Shown piece after piece: positions 18,071 to 28,991 of a stretch of 64,000 nt of DNA (within the stretch, counting starts at the first letter, position 1; each line of letters starts with the position of its first letter). The position numbers and the translations under genes were made by a program. Source of the DNA: Devosia enhydra (GTDB lineage Bacteria > Pseudomonadota > Alphaproteobacteria > Rhizobiales > Devosiaceae); the NCBI RefSeq assembly GCF_900119845.1, contig NZ_FPKU01000003.1:96145-160144 (forward strand), written 5' to 3'. The notes under the pieces were generated by a model, which saw only the letters and a program-made list of their open reading frames with translations, made no database searches and was not told the origin of the DNA.

Positions 18071-19621
18071 ATGACTATTCGTAAACTGAAACTGTATTCG
18101 GCCGCCGCCGCGCTGCTTGCCGGGCTCGGCGTCCATGCCGCCACCGCCCAGACGCTCAACGTCGCCGTGCCGGGCAACGACATGGCCACCCTCGATCCCC
18201 ACCGCGCCAGCGCCACGCTCGACAAGAACGTCATCAACTGGATGTTCAACGGGCTGGTGCGCACCGCTCCCGGCCAGTTCTCGCTCGACACCATCGAGCC
18301 CGACCTGGCCGAAAGCTGGACCATTTCGGAAGACGGGCTGACCTGGACCTTCGCTCTGCGCCAGGATGTCAGCTGCCAGGGCGACTACGGCCCGCTGACG
18401 GCCAAGGACGTGGTCTATTCGCTCAAGCGCGCCGCCTCGCCCGAAACATCGAGCTATGCCGGCGACTATGCTGCCTTCGAAGAGATCACCGCGCTCGACG
18501 ATCACACGGTGGAAATCAAGCTCGCCAACGCCATCCCCACCGTTCTGGGCCTGCTCGTGCCCTTCAATGGCGGCTCGATCATCTGCGAGGCGGCGGGCGA
18601 AGCGCTCGGCGAGAATTTTGGTCGCAACCCGGTGGGCACCGGCCCCTTCGCCTTCGCCGAATACCAGTCACAGCAATATGTTCGCCTGATTGCCAACGAG
18701 AAGTATTTCCGCGGCGCTCCGCAGATCAAGGAGATCCTGTTCCGCTATCTCGGCTCGGATTCGAGCCGCGACCTCGCCTTCCAGTCCGGTGAAGTCGACC
18801 TCGTGAACGGCCGCTTCGAGGAAAGCTGGCTCAACCGCACCGCGCAACTGCCCGATACCACGGTGCAGGTGCTCGGCCCCTACGAGCTGCACCAGCTGCA
18901 CCTCAATATGAGCCAGCCCCCGCTCGACGATATCCGCGTGCGCCAGGCCATTGCCCATGCCGTCGATCGCGCCGGGCTCGTCGCCTTCCGCGGCGAGATG
19001 CTGACGCGCGAGGCGACCTCGGTGATCCCTTCGGGCTATCTCGGCCACGAGCCGCAGGACCTGCCCGAATATGATCCCGAAAAGGCCCGCGCCCTGCTCG
19101 CCGAGGCCGGCTACCCCGACGGCATCGACCTCAAGACGGTGCAGACCACCCTGCCCGCCATGCTGACCACGATGGAAGTGGTGCAGGCCCAACTGGCCGA
19201 AGCCGGCATCCGGCTCAATTTCGAGCTCGTCGACCACCCCACCTTCCACGCCCAGATCCGCGAGGACCTGTCGCAGGTGGTCTATTACGGGGCCGCCCGC
19301 CTTCCGGTGGCGGACATCTTCCTCACCCAGTTCTTCGATTCCCGCTCGATCGTGCAGACGCCGACGGCCGTGACCAATTTCTCCCACTGCGATGTGGGCG
19401 ATGCCGATATCACCGCCGCCCGCACCGAGCTCGATCCGGAAAAGCAGAAGGCGCTCTGGGCCGATGCCCAGCGCAAGATCGTCGAGGCGCTCTGTGCCGT
19501 GCCGCTCTACGAGATGGGCCAGCCCTATGCGTGGAACAACAAGGTGCAGTTCGCCTATCCGCTGGCAGGCTCGCTGAACCTCTCGCCCATGATCGACGAA
19601 ACGACACGACTGGCCAACTGA
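18071..19621 (+). CDS. ABC transporter periplasmic binding protein, family 5 (DppA/OppA)
   Basis: A 516-residue exported solute-binding protein. A signal peptide covers about residues 1-25 (LYSAAAALLAGLGVHAATA). Family signatures are DLAESWTISEDGLTWTFALR and a C-terminal YLFISHD-free, SBP_bac_5-type body of the right length. GAGGGAG stands ten bases before ATG 18071; a GTG at 18053 is less likely. The stop overlaps the permease start (TGATG). Family 5 proteins capture peptides, opines or glycosylated compounds; the oxidases in this operon favour an amine-type ligand such as an opine or modified amino acid, which is inference. Confidence 0.92.
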   Translation: MTIRKLKLYSAAAALLAGLGVHAATAQTLNVAVPGNDMATLDPHRASATLDKNVINWMFNGLVRTAPGQFSLDTIEPDLAESWTISEDGLTWTFALRQDVSCQGDYGPLTAKDVVYSLKRAASPETSSYAGDYAAFEEITALDDHTVEIKLANAIPTVLGLLVPFNGGSIICEAAGEALGENFGRNPVGTGPFAFAEYQSQQYVRLIANEKYFRGAPQIKEILFRYLGSDSSRDLAFQSGEVDLVNGRFEESWLNRTAQLPDTTVQVLGPYELHQLHLNMSQPPLDDIRVRQAIAHAVDRAGLVAFRGEMLTREATSVIPSGYLGHEPQDLPEYDPEKARALLAEAGYPDGIDLKTVQTTLPAMLTTMEVVQAQLAEAGIRLNFELVDHPTFHAQIREDLSQVVYYGAARLPVADIFLTQFFDSRSIVQTPTAVTNFSHCDVGDADITAARTELDPEKQKALWADAQRKIVEALCAVPLYEMGQPYAWNNKVQFAYPLAGSLNLSPMIDETTRLAN

Positions 19622-20562
19622 TGCTGGGCTTTGTTCTGCGCAGACTGGGCTTCGCAGTGGTGACGCTGTTCGCCGTGCTGACCCTGGTGTTCTTCGTCAT
19701 CAGGGTTCTGCCCGGAGACCCAACGGTCGTCATTCTCGGCGATCAGGCCAGCGCGCAGAGCATCGCGCTCCTTCGCGAGCGCATCGGGCTCGATCGGCCC
19801 ATCTGGCTGCAATATGTGCAGTTTTTGGGAGGTGCCCTGCGTGGCGACTGGGGCACCTCCCTCGTTTCTGGACGTCCGGTGATCGGGGAGATCCTCAACG
19901 TCCTGCCCCACACCCTCGAGCTTACCGCCTTCGCGCTGGTGCTGGGGGTGGCGATGGGGCTGCCGGCCGGCATCTGGGCGGCGGTCAACCGCAACCGCAT
20001 CCCCGATTACGTCACCCGCATCGTCTCGCTGCTGGGCTTGTCGGCCCCGGCCTTCGTCTCGGGCATCGTCCTGCTGCTGGTCTTTGCCATCGTGCTGCGC
20101 TGGTTCCCGGTGATCAGCAGCGGGCAAAGCACCGACCTCTGGGGCAAGCTGCGCGACCTGACGCTGCCCGCGCTCAATCTGGCGCTGATCATGGCGGCCT
20201 ATGTCACCCGTGTCACGCGCTCGTCCATGCTCGAAGTGCTGAGCCAGGACTATGTGCGCACCGCCATGGCCAAGGGCGCATCGGGCACGGCCGTGGTGCT
20301 GCGCCATGCGCTGCGCAACTGCCTCATTCCGGTGGTCACCGTGGTGGGCCTTTATCTCGGCATCCTGATCGGCAATTCGGTGCTGACCGAAATCGTCTTC
20401 AACCGCCCGGGCCTCGGCAAGCTGATCGTCGGCGCGCTCAACCAGCGCGACTACACCATGCTGCAGGGCATGATGGTGATCTACACCCTGATCGTGGTGC
20501 TGGTGAACCTTGCCACCGACCTCGTCTATGGCCTCGTCGACCCCAGGGTGCAGTACAAATGA
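19621..20562 (+). CDS. ABC transporter permease, DppB family
   Basis: A 313-residue inner-membrane permease with six predicted helices. The N-terminus (MLGFVLRRLGFAVVTLF) and IRVLPGDP are typical for DppB/OppB, and the cytoplasmic EAA-like loop is near LSQDYVRTAMAKGAS. It pairs with the following DppC subunit and overlaps both neighbours. Confidence 0.94.
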   Translation: MLGFVLRRLGFAVVTLFAVLTLVFFVIRVLPGDPTVVILGDQASAQSIALLRERIGLDRPIWLQYVQFLGGALRGDWGTSLVSGRPVIGEILNVLPHTLELTAFALVLGVAMGLPAGIWAAVNRNRIPDYVTRIVSLLGLSAPAFVSGIVLLLVFAIVLRWFPVISSGQSTDLWGKLRDLTLPALNLALIMAAYVTRVTRSSMLEVLSQDYVRTAMAKGASGTAVVLRHALRNCLIPVVTVVGLYLGILIGNSVLTEIVFNRPGLGKLIVGALNQRDYTMLQGMMVIYTLIVVLVNLATDLVYGLVDPRVQYK

Positions 20563-21460
20563 GCAAGGCCACCGACGTCTCCCCGCCCGCCCGTCGCAGC
20601 GAATTCATGCTCCTGGCCGGCAATGCGCTTGGCGCCACCCGCAAGGCGCTGACCCACAATCCCACGACGCTCGTGGGCACCATCATCTTCCTGCTCATCG
20701 TGGTTCTGGCGATCCTCGCCCCGCTGATCGCCCCCTATGATCCGGTGGCGCAGCGCATCGTCAATCGCCTGCAGGGCCCGAGCTGGGCCCACTGGCTGGG
20801 CACCGATTATTACGGCCGCGACATCCTCTCGCGCCTGCTGCACGGGGCCCGCTATTCCCTGATGATCGGCATCGCCTCGATCACGCTCGCGGTAATCATC
20901 GGCTCCCTGATCGGGCTGGTGGCAGGCTATTTCGGCGGGCGCATCGATATCGTGATCATGCAGATCATGGATGTCGTGCTGGCCTTTCCCGCGCTCATCC
21001 TGGGCATCATCCTCGTGGCGGTGCTGGGGGCGAGCGTCACCAACATCATCATCGCCATCGCCTTTACCGCCGTGCCCGCCTTCGCGCGCATCGCCCGCGC
21101 CCCGGTGATGGTGTTGCGCGAGCGCGAATTCGTGCAGGCCGGCCGGGCCCTCGGCTTTTCGGACCTGCGCATCATGTTCCGGCACATCCTGCCCAATATC
21201 GTGCCCGAGATCATCGTCATGGCCTCGCTCTGGATGGCGACGGCCGTGCGCACCGAAGCCTCGCTCGCCTTTATAGGGCTCGGCATCGCGCCCCCCACCC
21301 CGACCTGGGGCGGCATGGTGCGCGAAGGCTTCGAGAACATCCTCGACAGCTATTCGGTGGCGCTGTTCCCGAGCCTGGCGGTGCTGGTGCTCGTCCTGGC
21401 GCTCAATCTGATCGGCGACGGACTGCGCGACGCGATCGATCCCAAACTGGCGAAAAACGC

Positions 21461-21464
<4 letters not shown>
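20559..21464 (+). CDS. ABC transporter permease, DppC family
   Basis: A 301-residue permease with the OppC N-terminal domain and six helices. Family markers are HWLGTDYYGRDILSRLLHGARYSL and the EAA loop REREFVQAGRALGFSD. ATGA overlaps on both sides couple it to the DppB and ATPase genes. Confidence 0.94.
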
Positions 21465-23260
<1,796 letters not shown>

Positions 23261-23265
23261 AGACT

Positions 23266-23298
23266 GGCGCCCGGACCCGCCGGGCGCCGCTTTCGTTC
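23266..23298. terminator. Terminator between convergent operons
   Basis: Perfect stem GGCGCCCGG (23266-23274) / CCGGGCGCC (23280-23288) with loop ACCCG, then GCTTTCGTT. It sits just after the ATPase gene and abuts the stop of the convergent oxidoreductase gene, so it may serve both. Confidence 0.7.
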
Positions 23299-24445
23299 AC
23301 CCATGCAGTTCCACTGTGCTGCCCGCAGCGCGACCGGCGAACCGGTCCATGGCGAAGGGCGCGATGGGGAAGCTCGTCGTGCCGGCTTCGGCCAGATCGG
23401 CGAGGATTTTGCCCGTTACGGGCCCCAGGCAGAAGCCATGGCCGGAAAAACCGGTAGCCAGCACGACCCCACCGGCGTCGGGCAGGATATCGAGCACCGG
23501 CAGCGCATCGATCGTCTGGTCGATGAGCCCGCACCACAGTCGGTCGAGCCGGACATCGCCGAGCGAGGGCACCAGCGCGCTGTAGCGCTCGACGAGGGTT
23601 GCCACGCTCCGGGCCGGCGGCCGCACCTGCGGCCAGGGGTCGAGCGCCATCCGGCCATCCCAGACCTCATGGCCACCCCCGATGCGGAACTGCCCGCCCA
23701 CTTCTTGGCGCAGCGTGGTATCGCCATTGGCGACCCCGATCACCGGCATCTGCGGCGCCTCCATCGGCACCGAGCGCATCATCGTCGCGCTCATCACCTC
23801 GTAGGGCACATGGTATCCATAGGGCGCGATGAGGCTGTTGCCATAAATGCCGGTGGCGAGCACCACCGTCCCGGCGCTGATCGTTTCGGTCGCCGTGGTC
23901 ACCCCGGTCGCGCGGCCGTTTTCGATCACGAGCCCGGTGACGGCCTCCCCGGAGCGGGTCTCGGCACCCAGCCGCTGGGCGGCAGCAACAAAGCTGTTCA
24001 CGGTGGCCTGCGGATCGGCATGGCCATCGCTGGGGCAGAAAGAGGCGCAGATGACGCTTTCGGACACGAGCGGAGCGATCTGCTGCACCGCCCTGCCCCG
24101 TAGCAGCGACATTTCGAGGCCAGACTGACGATGATCCTCAACGATTGCCGCAATGCGGTCCGCTTCCGGTTCGGTGCGGGCGCAGCGCAGATTTCCCACC
24201 TGCCGGTAATGCGTCTCCCCGTCCAGTTCCTCCGCCAGGGTCTGCCACCGGCCGACCGCCGCCTGTGCCAGCGGCAGCTCGGCAGGGTGCCGGCCTGATT
24301 GCCGTACCCCCGCCAGCGTCCAGCCCGAGGCCATTGACGCTGGACCGTATTGATCTATCAACACCACCTTATGGCCGCGCCGCGCCAGCTCATGGGCCGT
24401 AGCCGACCCACTGATCCCTGCTCCAACAACCGCGACGTCGAACAT
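23297..24445 (-). CDS. FAD-dependent oxidoreductase (DAO family), paralogue
   Basis: A 382-residue DAO-family enzyme with GAGISG at the N-terminus and a C-terminal GFSGHGFCLGPVTGK segment. It resembles the oxidoreductase at 16860-18029 along its whole length, so the locus contains a duplicated amine oxidase, perhaps for two steps or two related substrates. The ATG at 24445 is chosen over 24478 because the FAD fold starts there and AGAAGG lies upstream. It is transcribed divergently from the IclR gene, across an operator matching that of the main operon. Confidence 0.88.
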   Translation of the reverse strand: MFDVAVVGAGISGSATAHELARRGHKVVLIDQYGPASMASGWTLAGVRQSGRHPAELPLAQAAVGRWQTLAEELDGETHYRQVGNLRCARTEPEADRIAAIVEDHRQSGLEMSLLRGRAVQQIAPLVSESVICASFCPSDGHADPQATVNSFVAAAQRLGAETRSGEAVTGLVIENGRATGVTTATETISAGTVVLATGIYGNSLIAPYGYHVPYEVMSATMMRSVPMEAPQMPVIGVANGDTTLRQEVGGQFRIGGGHEVWDGRMALDPWPQVRPPARSVATLVERYSALVPSLGDVRLDRLWCGLIDQTIDALPVLDILPDAGGVVLATGFSGHGFCLGPVTGKILADLAEAGTTSFPIAPFAMDRFAGRAAGSTVELHG

Positions 24446-24490
24446 GGTTCGCCTGCCCTTCTCTGCCGATGTTGACATGGATCATAGTAC

Positions 24491-24534
24491 AATAATCGGT
24501 TTTGGCCTATAGTTGATATTCCGATAAACGGCAT
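24491..24534. promoter_or_regulatory. Operator between the oxidoreductase and IclR genes
   Basis: ATTCCGATAAACGGCAT at 24518-24534 matches the site at 16282-16298 in 15 of 17 bases; the core CCGATAAACGG is at 24521-24531. A partly similar inverted copy, AATAATCGG, begins at 24491. Placement before both divergent genes suggests IclR autoregulation and control of the oxidase. Confidence 0.55.
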
Positions 24535-24558
24535 ACACGGCCGGCTTTGGAGATTTTT

Positions 24559-25311
24559 ATGGCGAGTGAGAGTTCCAGCAATGCCGAACGCGCCGGCGAG
24601 ATCCTGATCCTGCTGGGCAATGCCGGCGTGGAGGAGATGTCGCTGCAGGCGCTGTCGCAAAAGCTCGACGAGGCCAAGTCCGGCACGCGCCGCGCCCTCA
24701 TGGCGCTCTCCAAGCGCGGCTTCGTGGAGCCGGCCGGCCGCTACGGCCATTACAGGCTCGGCCCGGCCATCTTCGGGCTCGCCAACCGCGCGACCTCGGT
24801 GAGCGAAATGGTGCGCCGCTATCGCCCGGCGGTTACGGAGGTCGCGGCCGCCACCGAGCAATCGAGCTATCTGATGCTGCGCGCCGGCTTCGATGCCATC
24901 TGCGTGGACATGCATGAGGGCACCGCCTTCGTGCAGACCCTGACCGGGGGTGTCGGCGGGCGCGTGCCTCTGGGCATCGGTCCCGGCTCGGTGAGCATCC
25001 TGACCCTCCTCGATCCGCCCGACGTCGAAGGCATCCTGCAGCACAACGAACCGCGCTTTTCAAAATACAACAGCGCCGACATCGCCAAGGTGATGCGCGA
25101 ACTCGAACGGGCCCGGTCGTTGGGCTTCAGCTACGATATCGGGGAAACCTATCCCGATGCCGGGGGCGTCGCGGTGCCGATCCGGTCGGGCCGCGGCATA
25201 ACGGCCGCCGCCGTTTCCATCGCCATCCCCGCCTCGCTGCTCTCGCCGCAAAAGGCCGCCGATATCGGGCAAATCATCAGCGCCGCCATCAAGCGATGCG
25301 AGCCCGACTGA
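24559..25311 (+). CDS. IclR family transcriptional regulator
   Basis: A 250-residue regulator. The N-terminal 60 residues form a winged helix (MSLQALSQKLDEAKSGTRRALMALSKRGFVEPAGR), followed by an IclR effector domain with the YSYDIGE-like segment LGFSYDIGETYPDAGGVAVPI. IclR proteins usually repress or activate adjacent catabolic operons depending on a small effector. GGAG before ATG 24559 decides the start. It lies between the oxidase it probably controls and the racemase gene, and its likely operator occurs twice in the locus. Confidence 0.88.
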   Translation: MASESSSNAERAGEILILLGNAGVEEMSLQALSQKLDEAKSGTRRALMALSKRGFVEPAGRYGHYRLGPAIFGLANRATSVSEMVRRYRPAVTEVAAATEQSSYLMLRAGFDAICVDMHEGTAFVQTLTGGVGGRVPLGIGPGSVSILTLLDPPDVEGILQHNEPRFSKYNSADIAKVMRELERARSLGFSYDIGETYPDAGGVAVPIRSGRGITAAAVSIAIPASLLSPQKAADIGQIISAAIKRCEPD

Positions 25312-25318
25312 CGAGCCC

Positions 25319-26071
25319 CTATCGCAGCGGCACGGGGCGATGATCCTCGGGCGCGGCGAGGAGGCGCGTCAGGTTGCGCGACACGCCGCTGAGGGTGAGC
25401 GCGAAGGTCGGGCGCGGCGGCGACTTTTGCCCGATCAGCCCCAGCGCGAACTCGACGGCGCTGCGATGCGGATCGATCACGGGATAGGCCAGAAGCGCGC
25501 TGATCGATGGCAGCGTCGGAATGAGCCCCGCTCCGCCCAAAACGATCGAGGCGGCCCCACTCGCAGCGGCCTTCAGGCTGAGGCTCTGCGCCATGCCGGC
25601 GGGCGTGTCGCCCTCGAGCGCAAGAAAGCCCGAAACCTTCTCGATCAGGTCGAGGCTGAAGGCCAGCTGCCTCAAGACCTCGAGCCACATCGCGCCGCTG
25701 GTGGCCACGAGAAAGCGCCCCGGGCCGAGCGCCGCCTTGCGAAATCCCGCTTCGGCAAAGCCGATGACCGGCACGCGCGCGATCTCGCGCAGCGCCTGCA
25801 CGGCGGGATCGCCGAAACAGGCGATGATCACCGCATCGGGTTCTCCGGCCTCGGCGACATAATCGGCATAGACCTCGAGCACGGCATGGGCCGCCAGCAC
25901 GAGACCGGTATGGGTCGAGATATAGCCGAACCCGAACGGGGCCGTCCTGAGGCGCGCCTCGGCCCGCCCGCCCAGCTCGTCGCGGACCAGGTCGAGGATG
26001 CTCGCCGAAACGGATGGCGAGATATTGGGATTGATCACCAAGATAACGGGCTTGGCGCCTGCGTTCGGCAT
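25319..26071 (-). CDS. Asp/Glu/hydantoin racemase family protein
   Basis: A 250-residue cofactor-independent racemase-fold protein. It shows the paired cysteine-region architecture of the family: ILVINPNISPSVS at the N-terminus, VIIACFGDPAVQALRE with the first catalytic cysteine, and GAASIVLGGAGL where a second cysteine is normally found but a glycine/alanine stands here. That missing second cysteine points to a decarboxylase or non-racemising member. The frame can extend to a GTG at 26101; I prefer ATG 26071. It ends the minus-strand catabolic operon, close to the convergent IclR gene. Confidence 0.75.
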   Translation of the reverse strand: MPNAGAKPVILVINPNISPSVSASILDLVRDELGGRAEARLRTAPFGFGYISTHTGLVLAAHAVLEVYADYVAEAGEPDAVIIACFGDPAVQALREIARVPVIGFAEAGFRKAALGPGRFLVATSGAMWLEVLRQLAFSLDLIEKVSGFLALEGDTPAGMAQSLSLKAAASGAASIVLGGAGLIPTLPSISALLAYPVIDPHRSAVEFALGLIGQKSPPRPTFALTLSGVSRNLTRLLAAPEDHRPVPLR

Positions 26072-26136
26072 CCGGTCGATCCAGTCTGCTGGGGGCTGCA
26101 CCGCGCAGCGCGCCCGATGAAGGCGTCAGCGGAACC

Positions 26137-27033
26137 TCAGGCGAAACGTTCGGCGAGGATCCGGCCCATGTTCCGAAATCCCGTCTCGCATCCGAACAGC
26201 ACCGGCTCGTTGCCCTCGAATTCGAGCGAGACATATCCGTCGTAACCGGCCGCCCGCAGCGCCGCGACGATGTCGACGAGCGGCAGGTCGCCATAACCGA
26301 TGACGGAGCCGCAGATCTCCTGGCCGAACTGCGTTCGGAGCCAGCCCGGCCCGCGGCCGATGGCATTGCGGCGGACGTGGAAATCCTTGAGGTGGACGAA
26401 GGACGCCGCGCTCGCCAGCCGCCGCGTGCCGATCAGCGCCTCCTCGTCGACGCAGAGGAAATTGCCCACATCGATGGTGGCGCCGAAATTGGGGCGATCA
26501 ACCGCCGCGATGAGGCGCAGCACCCGCTCGCTGCCATTCATGAAGAAGCCGTGGTTTTCAACGCTCGTCGTCACCCCCAGCGGCGCGGCGTGGTCGGCCA
26601 GCGCCTGCGAGAGCTCGGCGATGCGCGGGAAAAGCGCCTCGAACTCGGCATAATCGGCTTCCTTGCGCGCCCATTCGGTCACGTCGTGGCGGAAATAACG
26701 GGCCCCGAGCCGCGCGCAGGTGTCGACGGCGCGTTTGGCACGGGCGAGCTGCGCGGCCCGCTCATCGGCGTCCTCCGAGGTGAAATCAGCGGGAATGCAG
26801 ATGCCGCTGATCTCGACCCCGGTCTCCTGCGCACCGGCGACAAGCGCCGCCAGCAGTTCGGGCTCATCGGTCAGCTCCCACGCGCTGTCGCGGCCCTTGG
26901 GCGTGAAGGTGAGGGTGGCGATCTCGAGATGGGTCGCGCCCTGCTCGGCGATCCAGCGGAACATGGCGGGCACATCCATGCTGCCCTCGAGCAGCAGGGG
27001 CTTGAAGCAGAACGAACTGAAGCCGGCTTTCAT
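26137..27033 (-). CDS. Sugar phosphate isomerase/epimerase (TIM barrel)
   Basis: A 298-residue protein of the xylose-isomerase-like AP endonuclease 2 superfamily. Metal-binding segments are recognisable: TTSVENHG (glutamate), ATIDVGNFL (aspartate), FVHLKDFHV (histidine, aspartate) and YVSLEFEG (final glutamate). Such enzymes isomerise or epimerise sugars and inositols. It lies directly after an ABC sugar permease gene, so it probably acts on the imported sugar. Length and spacing fit the family. Confidence 0.85.
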   Translation of the reverse strand: MKAGFSSFCFKPLLLEGSMDVPAMFRWIAEQGATHLEIATLTFTPKGRDSAWELTDEPELLAALVAGAQETGVEISGICIPADFTSEDADERAAQLARAKRAVDTCARLGARYFRHDVTEWARKEADYAEFEALFPRIAELSQALADHAAPLGVTTSVENHGFFMNGSERVLRLIAAVDRPNFGATIDVGNFLCVDEEALIGTRRLASAASFVHLKDFHVRRNAIGRGPGWLRTQFGQEICGSVIGYGDLPLVDIVAALRAAGYDGYVSLEFEGNEPVLFGCETGFRNMGRILAERFA

Positions 27034-27037
27034 TGGC

Positions 27038-27901
27038 CTATCCTTTGACCGAGCCCGAAACGATGCCGCGCACGAAATAGCGCTGCAACGACACGAGGAT
27101 GATGAGGGGCAGCGCCACCGAAAGGCAGGTGGCGGCCATCAGCACCGGCTCATCCTGCCCGTTCGAGGTGGCGATGCCGGCTGCCTGCACGGTGATCGGC
27201 GGCGCCAGGGTGCCTCCGCCCAGAAAGATCAGCGGGATCAGCAGGTCGTTCCACGACCAGAGAAATTGCAGGATGGCCAGCGCCGCGAGAATGGGCGCAC
27301 AGAGCGGGATGACGATGGCGGTGAAGATCTGCAGCGGATTGGCGCCGTCGATCACGGCGCTCTCGAAGATTTCCTCGGGGATGGAAATGAGAAAGCCGCG
27401 GATCAGGAACACGCCATAGGGAATGGTGAAGCCTACCTGGTAGAGCCACACCGCCGGCACCTTGCCGTTGAGGCCGATGGCGACGAAGAGCTTGAGCAGC
27501 GGCACCACCGTCACCTGCGGGGGCAGCACCAGCAGCACCACCAGAGCCGCCGCAAAGAGCCGCGCCCGGGGCGGTTCGAGCCGCACCAGCGCATAGGCAC
27601 CGATGGCCGAAAGCAGCGTGGTGAGGATCGTCACCGGTATGGCGAGCGCCAGCGAGGTGCCGGCAGCGTTGAGCACCCCGACATAGCCGATGGCGCGCGC
27701 GTAATTGTCGAGCGTCACCTTGGGGTCGACAAAGATCTGCCACCAGCCGCTGATGCCCATCTCCGATTGCGAGCGCAGCGACGAGGCCACCAGCCCTGCG
27801 ATGGGCGTGAACCACAGCGCGCACAGCACCAGCACGATGGCGTGCAGAGCCAGCCGTCCCCCCTTCAGTTCCTGCCGCAGCGCCTTCAAATGACCGGTCA
27901 T
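27038..27901 (-). CDS. ABC sugar transporter permease, MalG family
   Basis: A 287-residue inner-membrane protein with six helices. The EAA loop FESAVIDGANPLQIFTAIVIPL and the C-terminal YFVRGIVSGSVKG are hallmarks of MalG-type permeases for carbohydrates. ATG 27901 overlaps the MalF-type gene as ATGA; the long upstream frame is not coding. No ATPase subunit gene is present in this locus, so a shared MsmX/UgpC-type ATPase encoded elsewhere must serve it. Confidence 0.93.
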   Translation of the reverse strand: MTGHLKALRQELKGGRLALHAIVLVLCALWFTPIAGLVASSLRSQSEMGISGWWQIFVDPKVTLDNYARAIGYVGVLNAAGTSLALAIPVTILTTLLSAIGAYALVRLEPPRARLFAAALVVLLVLPPQVTVVPLLKLFVAIGLNGKVPAVWLYQVGFTIPYGVFLIRGFLISIPEEIFESAVIDGANPLQIFTAIVIPLCAPILAALAILQFLWSWNDLLIPLIFLGGGTLAPPITVQAAGIATSNGQDEPVLMAATCLSVALPLIILVSLQRYFVRGIVSGSVKG

Positions 27902-28872
27902 TTGCCCACCCTCTCCCACAGCCGCAGATTGGCTAGCGCGATGGGAATGGCCGCGATCAGCAGCAGCACGGCGATGGCGCTGGCGCGGGCCGCATTGTTG
28001 GCCGTGAACAGTTCGGAATACATTCGGTTGGCAACCACATCGGTGCCATACTGGCCATTGGTCATGATGTAGACGATGTCGAACACCTTGAGCGCGAACA
28101 CCGCCGAGGTCGTCAGCACCACGAGGATGGCCGGCACGATCTGCGGCAGGGTGATGAGAAAGAAGATGCGCCATTCCCCGGCGCCATCGATCAGCGCGGC
28201 TTCGCGCAATTCGGCCGGCACGTTCTTGACGCCCGCCGAGACGATCAGCGTCGCCACCCCGACGCTCGCCCACAGCGCCACCACGATGAGGCAGATGCTG
28301 TTGAGCACGGGCGTCTGAAGCCAGGCCACCGGCTCGGATGCGCCCAGCCCCATCCAGATCGCATTGAGCAGCGCCACCTGCGGCGCATCGGCGGGCTGGT
28401 AGGAATAAAGCTGCCGCCAGATGATCGAGGCGGCGGTGAACGAAATGGCGGTGGGCAGCAAGATGATGGTGATGGCGAGCTTTTCGTACTTCACCCGGTC
28501 AAACAGCACCGCCGCGACGAGCGAGAGCACGATGGTGCCCAGCGGCAGGGCCACGAGCCAGAGCAGGCTGTTGCCCATCACCTGGATCATTTCGCCCGAA
28601 AACGCCCATTGGAAGTTCCTCAGCCCCACCCATTCGGTACTGCGATTGTTGCGCAGCGCCAGCCAGATGGTGACGACGAGCGGATAGACGAGGACGAGGG
28701 CGACGACGGCAAGAGGCAGGGAGAGCCAGAACCAGGGCCGCAGCACGCGGGCGGTTCCGGCGCCGAGCCGGGCGAGTATGCGCTCACCCAGCCCGAGCCA
28801 GAGATAGACGAGGCAAGGCAGGAGCACCGCACCGAGGCAGACAAGAACGGGAAGATTGTTCCAGATTTGCAA
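27898..28872 (-). CDS. ABC sugar transporter permease, MalF family
   Basis: A 324-residue polytopic permease with about eight hydrophobic segments, two of them in an N-terminal extension before the usual six. The EAA loop LREAALIDGAGEWRIFFLITLPQ is clear. It pairs with the MalG-type subunit downstream. A palindromic repeat separates it from the binding-protein gene upstream. Confidence 0.93.
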   Translation of the reverse strand: MQIWNNLPVLVCLGAVLLPCLVYLWLGLGERILARLGAGTARVLRPWFWLSLPLAVVALVLVYPLVVTIWLALRNNRSTEWVGLRNFQWAFSGEMIQVMGNSLLWLVALPLGTIVLSLVAAVLFDRVKYEKLAITIILLPTAISFTAASIIWRQLYSYQPADAPQVALLNAIWMGLGASEPVAWLQTPVLNSICLIVVALWASVGVATLIVSAGVKNVPAELREAALIDGAGEWRIFFLITLPQIVPAILVVLTTSAVFALKVFDIVYIMTNGQYGTDVVANRMYSELFTANNAARASAIAVLLLIAAIPIALANLRLWERVGK

Positions 28873-28904
28873 GGCTGGTGCTCCCTGGAGCGCTGCGAGG
28901 CGAA

Positions 28905-28987
28905 GTGGATACCGGTTCGCCGCCGCAAGCGCGGGAAAACAAGGATTTGGAGCTTTTCACCGCTTAAGGGACGCGGCGAAAAGCTCC
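28905..28987. repeat. Rhizobial-type intergenic palindromic repeat
   Basis: A long hairpin, GGAGCTTTTC (28949-28958) and GAAAAGCTCC (28978-28987), with inner CCGC/GCGG pairs, preceded by GATACCGGTTCGCCGC and AAACAAGGATTT. This mosaic resembles the repetitive intergenic palindromes I know from Hyphomicrobiales genomes (RPE/RIME-like). It lies between the binding-protein gene and the permeases, where it could stabilise the upstream message and lower permease expression. Confidence 0.65.
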
Positions 28988-28991
28988 CGTA

